A stretch of 64,000 nt of DNA from Candidatus Saccharimonadia bacterium (lineage in GTDB: Bacteria > Patescibacteriota > Saccharimonadia > Saccharimonadales > Saccharimonadaceae). The stretch lies in the NCBI GenBank assembly GCA_023257815.1, contig JALRBJ010000001.1, positions 30,410-94,409 of the forward strand, in the 5' to 3' direction. Shown in pieces: positions 1 through 8,849 of the stretch. The notes beneath the pieces are model-generated. The model did not search any database, had not been told where the DNA came from, and saw only the letters and a program-made list of their open reading frames with translations. A program made the translations under genes and the position numbers. Every line of letters begins with the position of its first letter. The first letter of the stretch is position 1.

Positions 1-13
1 CTTTTCAATCTGT

Positions 14-19
14 TATAAT
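14..19 (+). promoter_or_regulatory. -10 box of yebC (leaderless type)
   Basis: A perfect TATAAT lies 9 nt before the ATG at 29, and no Shine-Dalgarno sequence is present. Transcription should start within 2-3 nt of the start codon. This is the first of many such arrangements in the window. Confidence 0.7.
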
Positions 20-28
20 ACATCATTA

Positions 29-742
29 ATGGCTGGTCATAATAAATGGTCTAAAATCAAACGCGACAAAGGCGTTAATGATGCGAAACGCGGTGCGGTA
101 TTCACACGCATTGGTAATCAAATCGCGATTGCTGCACGTAGTGGCACTGATCCTGATATGAATCCGGCACTGGCTATGGCGATCGAAAAAGCTCGCCAAG
201 CAAACATGCCAAAAGAAAATATTCAGCGATCAATTGATCGTGTGGCTGACAAGGCAGCAGCGGCACTCGAAGAAATTACGTATGAAGGATATGGTCCAGG
301 CGGTATAGGAATTATTATTGAAACTGCGACCGACAACCGCAATCGTACACTACCTGAAGTTAAAACTGCATTAGTAAAAAACGGTGGACGTATTGCCGAT
401 GCCGGCAGTGTGATGTTTCAGTTTGCACGTAAAGGCGTAATACGTGTAGCAACAAGTGGCGAAGATGCACTACTCACAATTCTTGATGCTGGTGCCGAAG
501 ATGCAATTGAAGAAGATGGCGAAATCGTTGTGTATACAGATCAAAAAGATCTAATGAGTGTTCGCAAGTTATTACTTGATGCCGGACTGACTATTGAGGA
601 TGCTGAGCTGCAATACATTGCCAATACACCGACTGTAGTGAGCGACCAAGAGACCGTCGACAAAATAGAAAAAGTTCTTGATGCGCTTGATGATGTGGAC
701 GATGTTGTGAACGTCCATACTAACGCCGATATTCAACTATAA
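29..742 (+). CDS. yebC: YebC/PmpR/TACO1-family regulator
   Basis: This 237-residue protein matches the usual length of the YebC family. It opens with the family signature MAGHNKWSKIKRDKG and contains the GYGPGGIGIIIE segment. Family members are cytoplasmic three-domain proteins. They were described as DNA-binding regulators and more recently as helpers of translation at difficult proline stretches; which role applies here cannot be read from sequence. The gene heads a block with ruvC, ruvA and ruvB, the classic yebC-ruv neighbourhood. The start is fixed by a TATAAT box 9 nt upstream. Confidence 0.95.
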   Translation: MAGHNKWSKIKRDKGVNDAKRGAVFTRIGNQIAIAARSGTDPDMNPALAMAIEKARQANMPKENIQRSIDRVADKAAAALEEITYEGYGPGGIGIIIETATDNRNRTLPEVKTALVKNGGRIADAGSVMFQFARKGVIRVATSGEDALLTILDAGAEDAIEEDGEIVVYTDQKDLMSVRKLLLDAGLTIEDAELQYIANTPTVVSDQETVDKIEKVLDALDDVDDVVNVHTNADIQL

Positions 743-751
743 AGTTGAAGC

Positions 752-781
752 TTGACAGTACAACATTAATGCATGCATACT
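752..781 (+). promoter_or_regulatory. Promoter of the lamin-tail surface gene
   Basis: A perfect TTGACA at 752-757 is followed, after an 18-nt spacer, by CATACT at 776-781. The ATG at 790 is only 8 nt further, so the transcript should have almost no leader. Confidence 0.7.
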
Positions 782-789
782 GCTAGCAT

Positions 790-2670
790 ATGAAACGACT
801 TGGGGTGGGTAGTATAGCAGTCGTGTTAGCTCTTTTTCTGGCTTTGCCTGCGCGCGCTCTTGATACTGTTCCTTCAAACGATAGTCCAGTAAAAATAAAT
901 GGCCCGTTGCTTATTACGGGTTATTCTTTTTCAGGGCATTCACTAAAATACATGCAGGTATTTAACTCATCAAGTACTGTTGTGTCACTTGATGGCTGGC
1001 GGGTATCGGTTGAACAAACGGGTGGTCAGCAAGTTTACGCTGCCTTAGGTGGATTAGTTGCACCAAATAAATATATAACAGTGGCGAATGCGATTACACT
1101 ACCAAATGCAACATTCACATTTACTGACGCTGTTTCACCAGCCGATCCAGTGCCACTCTCGTTATCGCTCTTGCCACCCATAGCTTTGAATTACAGCAAT
1201 GAAATTGTTTCTCCTACAATCACCACGTCGACACCACGTGTGGCTGGTACGCCGGCAACGTTTTATTTTAATCGCAATATATCGAGTTCAACTGGCAATT
1301 ATCTAACAACGTTTACGGCATTTGTGCCAACAGCGTCTTTTGGTGTTGTAAGTGACTCGCTGTATGTGGCGCCTACAGTACCTGGACTCGCTATTGTAGA
1401 GATCTATCCTGACTCACCAACGTGTTCGCCCTTTGCCTCATTCCCAGATTGTGGTGACTATGTAAAGCTTCACAATATGTCATCGACTTCTATTGATTTA
1501 TCAAAGTTTCGTTTACGCACGGGTTCGTCTGGTCAGTCATCAACGAGCACTAATACGACAATATTAAGCGGCAATCTGGCGCCAGGGAATTTTATGAGTT
1601 TCCCAATTACACTTAGTGGAAGCGGGAGTTGGGTATGGTTGGAGGACGTATATGGCACGACTCGATATGAGTCTTCGCTTGTATCATATTCATCGAGTAG
1701 CGGATATGACAATCAGGCCTGGAGCTATAATGAACAGGCAAATCGCTGGGAGTGGACAATTTATCCCAAGCCTGGCAATGAGCCGAATCAATTTGCTATT
1801 CCGGTAGCGATCAACCAATGTACGGGTATTCATATTAATGAGATAGCAGCTAACGTGGCAACAGAGGATCAATTTATTGAAATCTATAACCCCACGGCGG
1901 ACACAATTAACCTAAATGGCTGTGCCTTGCAGACTAATCGCAGTACAAGCAAGTCGTATATTTTTGCAAATGAATCATTAGAACCAGGCCAATACAGAAC
2001 AGTTTACATAAAAGACACTGAACTTACACTTACCAAAACAACAACAGGAATAGTATATGCTTTATCTTCAGATTTATTAGCTGAAGTTGATAGCATTTCA
2101 TATGATGGTCTGACAGAAGGTTCATCGTTTGCTTACGTAAACGGAGTATGGGTGCAAAGCTATGGAGTTACACCAAACGAAGCAAACGTGTGGTTAGAGT
2201 ATCTACCGTGTGATGATGGTTACTTTAGGAATACTGATACGGGTTTGTGTAATAAAGTTCAGATTGCGAGTTCACCAGCCGATTGCGGCGAAGGTAAATA
2301 TAGAAGCACGGATACAAATCGGTGCCGCAACTTCGCTACAAGTGAATCACTGCTTGCGCCTTGTGCATCAAACCAGGAACGCAGTCCTGTGACTAACCGC
2401 TGCCGAATCATAACCACAGCCAGTCAACTTACGCCGTGTAGTGCCAATCAAGAACGTAACCCTACAACGAACCGTTGTCGTAACAAAACAACTAATACGG
2501 TAGCTGATTTTCCTATTAAAAACGAAGGTCAAGCTAAGCAGACTACACTTGGTTGGTTGGCATTTGCGGGTGTTGCAATCGTTGCAGTTGGCTACGCTTT
2601 ATGGGAGTGGCGTCATGAAACGGGCATGTTTAGTAGACGACTCGTTCGGTTTGTGGCGCGTAGATTCTAA
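790..2670 (+). CDS. Secreted, membrane-anchored lamin-tail-domain protein with Cys-rich repeats
   Basis: The 626-residue protein has an N-terminal signal peptide ending near ALPARA and a single C-terminal membrane helix followed by a basic tail, so it should be exported and anchored by its C terminus. Three segments resemble lamin tail domains (about residues 30-110, 200-290 and 345-440; for example INEIAANVATEDQFIEIYNP). A Cys-rich region near residues 475-575 carries four related units, the last two of the form PC-x3-NQER-x2-TNRCR. The gene sits between yebC and ruvC but has its own promoter. Lamin tail domains in bacteria are found on extracellular proteins and nucleases; no nuclease domain is visible here, so the role is unknown. 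Confidence 0.8.
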   Translation: MKRLGVGSIAVVLALFLALPARALDTVPSNDSPVKINGPLLITGYSFSGHSLKYMQVFNSSSTVVSLDGWRVSVEQTGGQQVYAALGGLVAPNKYITVANAITLPNATFTFTDAVSPADPVPLSLSLLPPIALNYSNEIVSPTITTSTPRVAGTPATFYFNRNISSSTGNYLTTFTAFVPTASFGVVSDSLYVAPTVPGLAIVEIYPDSPTCSPFASFPDCGDYVKLHNMSSTSIDLSKFRLRTGSSGQSSTSTNTTILSGNLAPGNFMSFPITLSGSGSWVWLEDVYGTTRYESSLVSYSSSSGYDNQAWSYNEQANRWEWTIYPKPGNEPNQFAIPVAINQCTGIHINEIAANVATEDQFIEIYNPTADTINLNGCALQTNRSTSKSYIFANESLEPGQYRTVYIKDTELTLTKTTTGIVYALSSDLLAEVDSISYDGLTEGSSFAYVNGVWVQSYGVTPNEANVWLEYLPCDDGYFRNTDTGLCNKVQIASSPADCGEGKYRSTDTNRCRNFATSESLLAPCASNQERSPVTNRCRIITTASQLTPCSANQERNPTTNRCRNKTTNTVADFPIKNEGQAKQTTLGWLAFAGVAIVAVGYALWEWRHETGMFSRRLVRFVARRF

Positions 2671-2684
2671 CGTATACTGCTAAC

Positions 2685-3158
2685 ATGAGAATCATTGGCA
2701 TAGACCCTGGCACAGGCATTCTAGGATTTGGTGTAATTGAAGTAAGTGGCAGTACACCAAAATTTGTAACGGCTGGTGTAGTGCGTACCCCGCCGCATAC
2801 ACCGCTAGATGAGCGGCTTGAAGAAATCTATGATGGATTAACTGAAATCATAACCGAGACGAAGCCGGACGTAATGAGTATTGAAAAGTTGTTCTTTGCA
2901 CGTAACGTCACAACTGCTATGAGTGTAAGTCACGCACGTGGTGTGGCGATGTTAGCTGGCCGCAAAGCAAAACTGTCAATTGCCGAATATACCCCGTTGC
3001 AGATCAAACAGACGTTGACTGGTTACGGCAAGGCTGACAAGAAACAAGTACAAGAAATGGTACGCTTGCAGCTTGGGCTTAAAGAAGTACCCAAACCGGA
3101 TGATGCTGCCGATGCTTTAGCGGCAGCAATTACTCATTTAATGATGAGTCGAATTTAG
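2685..3158 (+). CDS. ruvC: Holliday junction endonuclease RuvC
   Basis: RuvC is the dimeric resolvase that cuts Holliday junctions made by RuvAB. At 157 residues the length is normal. The acidic catalytic set is visible: D7 in GIDPGTG, E67 in SIEKLFF, and D140 and D143 in PDDAADALA, with the spacing of the E. coli enzyme. A TATACT box at 2673-2678 lies 6 nt before the ATG, so the gene has its own leaderless promoter even though ruvA and ruvB follow only after a PBP gene. Confidence 0.97.
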   Translation: MRIIGIDPGTGILGFGVIEVSGSTPKFVTAGVVRTPPHTPLDERLEEIYDGLTEIITETKPDVMSIEKLFFARNVTTAMSVSHARGVAMLAGRKAKLSIAEYTPLQIKQTLTGYGKADKKQVQEMVRLQLGLKEVPKPDDAADALAAAITHLMMSRI

Positions 3159-3190
3159 ACTTAGCTCCTTTCAGCCAAATATCAGCCAGC

Positions 3191-3300
3191 TACACTATAG
3201 TGATTTCGTGGCGGTAGGCCAATTGGTTAGGAGGGTGGTTACTCCTTACCGCGCTTGAGTAGTCGCTGTTACCTACCCTCGCAGCGGCTACTTGATTTAT
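3191..3300 (+). ncRNA. Candidate structured RNA between ruvC and the PBP gene
   Basis: No ORF fits this 167-nt gap. It contains two stems. Stem 1 pairs GCGGTA (3211-3216) with TACCGC (3247-3252). Stem 2 pairs 3257-3268 with 3282-3293, giving 12 bp including two G-U pairs. ACCCTC in loop 2 (3275-3280) can pair with GAGGGT inside stem 1 (3231-3236), which would make a kissing pseudoknot. A possible -10 (TATAGT, 3196-3201, or TACACT, 3191-3196) lies just upstream. No known family is recognised. It may be a free RNA or an element acting on the PBP gene downstream. Confidence 0.45.
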
Positions 3301-3325
3301 GATGATTTTGCTATACTAGCTAGGT

Positions 3326-5641
3326 ATGTATCGACAAGGTAAGTACACAAAAAAAGTTGGCTTGATTAGCAGAACAAAGCGTTTTGTGAATCGACGTTGG
3401 AAATGGTTTGCCGGCTTAAGTAAGCCCAAAAAAGCACTTGTCATAAGCGCTCCGATTTTGGCTTTCTTGATTATTACGCCAATTCTAACGTATCTATACT
3501 ACTATAACGATATAGGCGATCAAGAACGGCTACTAAATCGTAATAATACCGGTGTGGTTCTGATGGACAAGAATGGTAAGGTGTTCTTTTCGACTGATAA
3601 TGCCCAGCGACGCGATACGGTGCCCCTAAGTAAAATATCTGACGATGCTGAGCATGCATTAATTGCATCTGAAGACAAAGAGTTTTATAAACATTCTGGC
3701 TTTAATATTCTAAGTATCTTCCGAACACTTTATACCAATGTAGTTGCTCGTAACATTACTGGCGGTGGCTCAACTATTACACAGCAGCTTGCAAAAAATA
3801 CATTACTGACCAAACAGCAGACCATCATGCGTAAGTATCAGGAGCTTGTGATTGCCATGGCGATTGAGCAACGTTATTCCAAGGACGAGATTCTTACGAT
3901 GTACTTGAACTCGGTATATTATGGCGAGAACTCATTTGGCATCGAAGAGGCTGCTAAGAATTACTTCAATAAAACACCTGATCAGCTTACCCTGGCAGAA
4001 AGCGCTATGTTAATTGGAGTATTGCCAGCGCCAAGTGCCTATTCGCCAATAAGCGGCGATCCGACACTTGCTAAAGAGCGTCAAACCACAGTGCTTACAC
4101 GCATGGTGCGCAATGGCTATATAACTGAACAGCAAAAAACTGCAGCACTCGCCGAACAGCTTACGTATGCATCTGGTAGTAGTGTAATTAAGAACGAAGC
4201 ACCGCACTTTACCGAAATGGTGCTTGGTGAATTGTACGATAAATATGGCGAAGAACAGGTGACTCGTTCTGGCTACCAGGTTACAACGACGCTTGACCTT
4301 GACCTACAAGAGAAGGCGAATGCGGCAGTCGATAGTAATATGAGCTTCATCCAAAGGAATGGTGGCTCGAATGCTAGCTTGGTTGCGATTGACCCAAAGA
4401 CAGGTGAAATCAGGGCTCTGGTGGGGAGTGCGGATTATAATAATGAACAATTTGGTAAGGTAAATATGGCCACAACTTTACGGCAGCCTGGATCAAGCTT
4501 TAAGCCGATTTACTACGCCGATGCTCTTGCGAGTGGCAAAATTACTCCAGCTACAGTGCTAGAAGATAAAAAGACTGATTTTGGAGGGGGCTATTCGCCC
4601 CAAAACGCTGATCGTAAATTCCGTGGGAATGTTACCGTACGGCAAGCACTTAACTGGTCATTGAATATTCCAGCAATCAAAGTCTTACAGAAAGATGGCA
4701 TTGATAATGCCCTGAGCACGGCTAAAAAATTAGGTATTTCAACACTGAAAGATAGTTCGAATTATGGCTTGTCCCTTGCACTTGGTTCAGCCGAAGTCCC
4801 ACTAACCGAGATGACCAACGCATATGCAACTTTTGCAAATCAGGGCACACATTACGACAAAACTACTATTGCATCTATTAAAAACAAGTATAACCAAACT
4901 ATCTTTACTCAAGATCACAAAAGTTCCCTGGCTCTTAGTAGTGATGGAGCCTACCTGTTGTCAAACATCTTATCTGACAATCAAACAAGAAGCTCGGTAT
5001 TTGGTTCGTCACTGAATGTCACGGGAACTGATGGACGCACGAAGAGCGTTGCTGTAAAAACTGGAACGACCGACGATTCCCGTGATGCCTGGACAATAGG
5101 ATACACATCCGATATTGCGGTGGGAGTATGGGTTGGTAATAATGATAATACGATTATGAATAATGGTGGCGCTGGCATGGCTGGGCCAATTTGGCGAAAC
5201 ATGATGAAGCAGGCAATTGGGACGGCTTCGCCAAGCTTTGTGCAGCCGAGTGGCGTGACAAAAGAGACTGTCTGTACAACCATGGGCACTAAAACGGATG
5301 TATTTTTAGCCACTAATATACCGAAAAAATGTGAGGCCGAATCCAATATTCAAAAGCAAAACGAAGATAGTAATAAGCCTGTCCAACAACCAAAGTGTAC
5401 GATTGCAGGCAAAGAAAGTCTGGATGCGAATGATCCAAAGTGTGTAGTTGATCAGTGTAAAGTAGAGGGGCTAGAAAATCTTGCTGCGAATGATCCAAAG
5501 TGTGTTGAGCCTGATGATGCCGATGGTGACGGCGTAAGTGACGATAAGGACAATTGCCCGAACACGCCGCCTGGAGCAACGGTAAATAATCAAGGTTGTG
5601 TCGTCATTACTCTTCCTGGTAATAACGGAAACAGACCATGA
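3326..5641 (+). CDS. Class A penicillin-binding protein (glycosyltransferase/transpeptidase)
   Basis: This 771-residue bifunctional peptidoglycan synthase has a basic cytoplasmic N terminus and one membrane helix (about residues 40-62). The GT51 glycosyltransferase domain shows EDKEFYKHSGFN and GGSTITQQLAKN. The transpeptidase domain has S390-x-x-K393 in RQPGSSFKP, an SLN motif in NWSLNIP, and K578-TGT. The C-terminal tail is unusual: two Cys-containing units with a shared ANDPKCV motif, then a D/G-rich thrombospondin-type-3-like segment (DADGDGVSDDKDNCPN) that may bind calcium outside the cell. TATACT at 3312-3317 is 8 nt before the ATG. The stop overlaps the ruvA start by 4 nt, so the two are co-transcribed. 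Confidence 0.93.
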   Translation: MYRQGKYTKKVGLISRTKRFVNRRWKWFAGLSKPKKALVISAPILAFLIITPILTYLYYYNDIGDQERLLNRNNTGVVLMDKNGKVFFSTDNAQRRDTVPLSKISDDAEHALIASEDKEFYKHSGFNILSIFRTLYTNVVARNITGGGSTITQQLAKNTLLTKQQTIMRKYQELVIAMAIEQRYSKDEILTMYLNSVYYGENSFGIEEAAKNYFNKTPDQLTLAESAMLIGVLPAPSAYSPISGDPTLAKERQTTVLTRMVRNGYITEQQKTAALAEQLTYASGSSVIKNEAPHFTEMVLGELYDKYGEEQVTRSGYQVTTTLDLDLQEKANAAVDSNMSFIQRNGGSNASLVAIDPKTGEIRALVGSADYNNEQFGKVNMATTLRQPGSSFKPIYYADALASGKITPATVLEDKKTDFGGGYSPQNADRKFRGNVTVRQALNWSLNIPAIKVLQKDGIDNALSTAKKLGISTLKDSSNYGLSLALGSAEVPLTEMTNAYATFANQGTHYDKTTIASIKNKYNQTIFTQDHKSSLALSSDGAYLLSNILSDNQTRSSVFGSSLNVTGTDGRTKSVAVKTGTTDDSRDAWTIGYTSDIAVGVWVGNNDNTIMNNGGAGMAGPIWRNMMKQAIGTASPSFVQPSGVTKETVCTTMGTKTDVFLATNIPKKCEAESNIQKQNEDSNKPVQQPKCTIAGKESLDANDPKCVVDQCKVEGLENLAANDPKCVEPDDADGDGVSDDKDNCPNTPPGATVNNQGCVVITLPGNNGNRP

Positions 5642-6207
5642 TAGCGCACATTAAGGGTATAATTGCCGAAAAGTTTGCAGGATCAGTTATCGTAGATGTT
5701 TCTGGAGTAGGCTATGAACTGCAAGTGCCACTTGGTGATTTTGAAACAGCTTTACTTGGTGAGGACGTAAAATTCTATACGTATCATCATGTTCGCGAGC
5801 AGTCCGAAGATCTGTACGGCTTTAGTACGTTAGCAGCAAAAAAACTATTCGAGCTACTGATTACCGTCCAAGGTATCGGACCAAAAGCAGCACTTGCAAT
5901 CTTAAGCCTAGGTACTGCCGAACAAGTACGCAATGCTATTGCAAATGGTGATGTTGCATTTGTTACCAAAGCAAGTGGTGTTGGTAAAAAATCAGCCGAG
6001 CGCGTAATAGTTGACTTGAGCGATAAGGTTGGTCTTCCTGCGCACTACGAAAAAGCGGCCATTCAAACCGAACTAAACACCAATGATGAAGCGCTTGAAG
6101 CCTTGATGGCGCTTGGATATACGCTTGCAGATGCTACGAAAGCACTTGAAAATGTTGATGCAAGTTTGCCAACGGCAAAGCGTGTTACCGAGGCATTGAA
6201 GCAGTGA
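5638..6207 (+). CDS. ruvA: Holliday junction branch migration protein RuvA
   Basis: RuvA binds Holliday junctions and loads the RuvB motor. The 189-residue protein starts MIAHIKG and carries the N-terminal OB fold, the paired helix-hairpin-helix motifs (TVQGIGPKAALAILS and ASGVGKKSAERVIVDL) and a C-terminal domain of the RuvB-binding type (EALMALGYTLADATKAL). Its ATG overlaps the PBP stop by 4 nt, and its own stop overlaps the next start (GTGA), which indicates translational coupling through a PBP-ruvA-PPC-ruvB operon. Confidence 0.97.
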   Translation: MIAHIKGIIAEKFAGSVIVDVSGVGYELQVPLGDFETALLGEDVKFYTYHHVREQSEDLYGFSTLAAKKLFELLITVQGIGPKAALAILSLGTAEQVRNAIANGDVAFVTKASGVGKKSAERVIVDLSDKVGLPAHYEKAAIQTELNTNDEALEALMALGYTLADATKALENVDASLPTAKRVTEALKQ

Positions 6208-6617
6208 AACTTCTTGCCTATAGGCTGAAAGCAGGCGATCCTTTGAAGGAAAAAATAGAAGAGATCGTAGCGTCTCAAAACTTGAATTCAGCAACTGTTA
6301 TTAGTGCTGTTGGAAGTCTTAGTAAGGTCGTCGTAAGGATGGCTGGGGCATCTCCTGCAGCACAGGACATAAGAACATACGAAGGCTCGTACGAAGTCGT
6401 ATCATTAATTGGTAATCTTGGTCAAGGACGCACTCACCTACATGTGGCTTTTTCTGACAGTGAAGGTAATGTAGTTGGGGGTCATCTTAAAGAGGGTACC
6501 ATTGTACATACGACAGCTGAGCTGGTAATTGCAGCTGATAATAGTTTATTATTCAGCGAAGAGGTTGATGATCGGACTGGATTTGGCGAACTAAGGATTG
6601 ATAAGAATGGCAATTGA
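6204..6617 (+). CDS. PPC (DUF296) domain protein
   Basis: This 137-residue single-domain protein carries the PPC/DUF296 signature: [14 protein letters not shown], then [18 protein letters not shown] near the C terminus. Bacterial members are small trimeric proteins of unknown role; plant members have AT-hook DNA-binding extensions, which are absent here. The GTG start overlaps the ruvA stop, and the 3' end overlaps ruvB by 11 nt, so it is embedded between the two subunits of the branch-migration complex. A link to recombination is suggested only by this position. Confidence 0.85.
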   Translation: MKLLAYRLKAGDPLKEKIEEIVASQNLNSATVISAVGSLSKVVVRMAGASPAAQDIRTYEGSYEVVSLIGNLGQGRTHLHVAFSDSEGNVVGGHLKEGTIVHTTAELVIAADNSLLFSEEVDDRTGFGELRIDKNGN

Positions 6618-7608
6618 AAGAATTATAGATACTGGCGTTCACGATAGCGATAGTGAAGAGCAGATTATTGAAGTTACACTGCGTCCCCAGAACTTTGATG
6701 AGTATATTGGCCAGGAACGGCTGAAGAAAAACTTAAAGCTTGCGATTGCGGCAGCAAAAAAACGTGGTGAACCAATCGATCACGTACTGCTCTATGGCCC
6801 ACCAGGACTCGGAAAGACCACCATGGCAACTGTAATTGCAAACGAAATGGGAGTTGGGTTGCGTGTAACCGCAGGGCCCGCGATTGAACGCGCTGGTGAC
6901 TTGGCGAGTATTTTAACTAACTTGAATGACGGCGACATCCTATTTATTGATGAGATTCACCGGCTTAGCCGAGCAGTAGAAGAAGTTCTATATAGTGCGA
7001 TGGAAGATTTTAAGTTAGATATCGTAATCGGTAAAGGGCCGGCAGCGCGAAGTGTTCGTTTGGACTTACCAAAGTTTACTGTAATAGGTGCAACTACACG
7101 AACTGGTAGCTTGGCTGCACCCCTGCGTGACCGATTCGGTCATTTATATCGACTGGAGTTCTATACTCCAGAAGAAATCGCAAAGATTATTACTAGAGCA
7201 GCCAAAATCTTGAATACGAATATTCATTCGGAATCAGCAGCTATGCTCTCAACCAGGGCGCGCTTGACTCCGCGTATTGCTAATAGGTTGCTTAAGCGAG
7301 TTCGAGATTACGCTGATGTGAATGGCGACGGCATAATAGATGCTGCTATTACAAGTAAAGCACTTAGGATGATGGAAATTGATGAGATGGGGCTAGATCC
7401 AGCCGATCGGTTGATGCTGCGGAGTATTATTGATAATTATGGGGATAGCCCCGTGGGGTTATCAACGATTTCGGCTTTAACAGGTGACGAGACATCAACA
7501 ATTGAAGATTTTTACGAGCCATACCTACTACAGATTGGGTTTGTTGAACGAACTCCTAGGGGAAGGCGGGTTACGCCAAAAGCTCGTAAACATGTAGAAA
7601 GAGGGTAG
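6607..7608 (+). CDS. ruvB: Holliday junction branch migration ATPase RuvB
   Basis: RuvB is the hexameric AAA+ motor of branch migration. Counting from the ATG at 6607 it has 333 residues, with Walker A GPPGLGKT (64-71), Walker [10 protein letters not shown] (D115/E116), sensor 1 in GATTRTG, the arginine-finger region LRDRFG and a C-terminal winged helix ([22 protein letters not shown]). A TTG three codons upstream (6598) is in frame, but the ATG has an AAGGA about 9 nt before it and matches the family N terminus better. It overlaps the preceding gene by 11 nt. Confidence 0.96.
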   Translation: MAIERIIDTGVHDSDSEEQIIEVTLRPQNFDEYIGQERLKKNLKLAIAAAKKRGEPIDHVLLYGPPGLGKTTMATVIANEMGVGLRVTAGPAIERAGDLASILTNLNDGDILFIDEIHRLSRAVEEVLYSAMEDFKLDIVIGKGPAARSVRLDLPKFTVIGATTRTGSLAAPLRDRFGHLYRLEFYTPEEIAKIITRAAKILNTNIHSESAAMLSTRARLTPRIANRLLKRVRDYADVNGDGIIDAAITSKALRMMEIDEMGLDPADRLMLRSIIDNYGDSPVGLSTISALTGDETSTIEDFYEPYLLQIGFVERTPRGRRVTPKARKHVERG

Positions 7609-7620
7609 TATAATAGTTTT

Positions 7621-8379
7621 ATGAGTCAATCGCCACAAGTAAACGATGCAAAGCAAGACGTACAGTCACATGTAACGGCCGCACCAAACACGATGCCAGG
7701 TGAAAATTATGATCCGCAAATACGAGTTCAATATGCCAATGAACCAGAAGTTGTACATGCAAGGCGTAGCCCTGAGGCTGCTAATTTATCGATAAGTCCC
7801 GAAAACCAAGAACGCTGCGAGGAATCCGCCAAAAACTATCCCCATCTAAACTTAAGCGATGGTGAGTTTGTGATTCTTGATGTTAAGCGACATCCTATTG
7901 GACTATTAGCACCAATTCTAGCGACTGGTGCAATATTGGTAGCACTTGTAGCCGTGCTAGTACTGTATCCTGACACACCATCTAGCGTCATGACAGCAAT
8001 GCCCACATATGGCCAGATATTGTTACCTACGTTGCTATTGATGGCACTGGTTGCACTTGGTGGAACTGTGGCATTATGGGTATACTTACAAAATCATTTT
8101 TATATGACTAATGAAAGTGTGATTCAAGAGATCCAGCAAGGGTTGTTTGCCCGACATGAACAAACTGTTAGTTTGGGTAGCATTGAAGACGCCAGTTTTA
8201 AGCAAGTTGGTCTTTTGCAGACTATGTTAAATTACGGTACCGTACGACTAAGTACCGAAGGTGAGGAAACGACGTATCGATTTGCCTACGTTGCTAATCC
8301 TCGCAGGCATGTGGCGATCTTAAACAATGCAATAGAAGCCTTCAAAAACGGCCGGCCGGTCGATCCATACGAAAGTTAG
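7621..8379 (+). CDS. Membrane protein with bacterial PH domain
   Basis: The 252-residue protein has a long polar N-terminal region (about 85 residues), two membrane helices (roughly 98-120 and 135-160) and then a bacterial PH-like domain of the YdbS/bPH2 type: FYMTNESVIQEIQQGLFARHEQTVSLGSI is characteristic and is split here only by my reading. Such proteins sit in the cytoplasmic membrane; their function is not established. TATAAT at 7609-7614 overlaps the last base before the ruvB stop region and is 6 nt from the ATG, so transcription is independent of ruvB and leaderless. Confidence 0.8.
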   Translation: MSQSPQVNDAKQDVQSHVTAAPNTMPGENYDPQIRVQYANEPEVVHARRSPEAANLSISPENQERCEESAKNYPHLNLSDGEFVILDVKRHPIGLLAPILATGAILVALVAVLVLYPDTPSSVMTAMPTYGQILLPTLLLMALVALGGTVALWVYLQNHFYMTNESVIQEIQQGLFARHEQTVSLGSIEDASFKQVGLLQTMLNYGTVRLSTEGEETTYRFAYVANPRRHVAILNNAIEAFKNGRPVDPYES

Positions 8380-8387
8380 CGAAATAT

Positions 8388-8777
8388 TTACTGATTGCGA
8401 CTAGTTTTAACAAAGTCCGCTTCGTTTTGTAGCTTTGCTCGTAAGGAGTAACTTTTACAGGCCTCACCTGTGCAATTTTTACCTTCGTATCGATAATCTG
8501 AACCAGTTTTGCCTAGAATCTTACCGTTAGGGTCTTTAAATACAGCAGAATCAACAGAGGGGAGTGTAGAAGCTGTTAGTGACTTGGGATAGCTTTTATG
8601 AGTAGGATAATAAACTTCTTCAAGGCTGTAATACATAGCGTTTATGGCTGTCTTTCGTTTGTCGTCACGAGCAGCTGTTTCGATGTTAGTTTTTTGCGAC
8701 CAAAATACTGCCCCAATTACGACGAGTAAGAGAATAAGGGAAAGTAATTCTATGACGGTGAATCCACGTTGTTTCAT
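8388..8777 (-). CDS. Type IV pilin-like protein
   Basis: The 129-residue protein begins MKQRGFTVIELLS, a textbook prepilin leader: a short basic peptide, G before the cut site, F at +1 and E at +5, followed by a hydrophobic helix. The C-terminal part has two Cys (C-TGEAC) that could form a disulfide. It stands alone rather than in the pilus operon at 11-17 kb and lies divergent from recA. ATTATA at 8786-8791 (TATAAT on the minus strand) is 8 nt before the start, so it is leaderless. It may be a minor pilin of a DNA-uptake or adhesion pilus. Confidence 0.85.
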   Translation of the reverse strand: MKQRGFTVIELLSLILLLVVIGAVFWSQKTNIETAARDDKRKTAINAMYYSLEEVYYPTHKSYPKSLTASTLPSVDSAVFKDPNGKILGKTGSDYRYEGKNCTGEACKSYSLRAKLQNEADFVKTSRNQ

Positions 8778-8849
8778 TAAGAGTTATTATAGCAAATTAT
8801 TAGGCGCGGCCGTATAATAGTACGTAAGCAGTAAGAGAGGGAGAAACTT

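Noticed and set aside
3205..3300. Resemblance of AATTGGTTAGGAGG to a tRNA D-arm
   Set aside because: The flanking bases do not pair as a D-stem and no anticodon or T-arm follows; the two-hairpin fold explains the sequence better.
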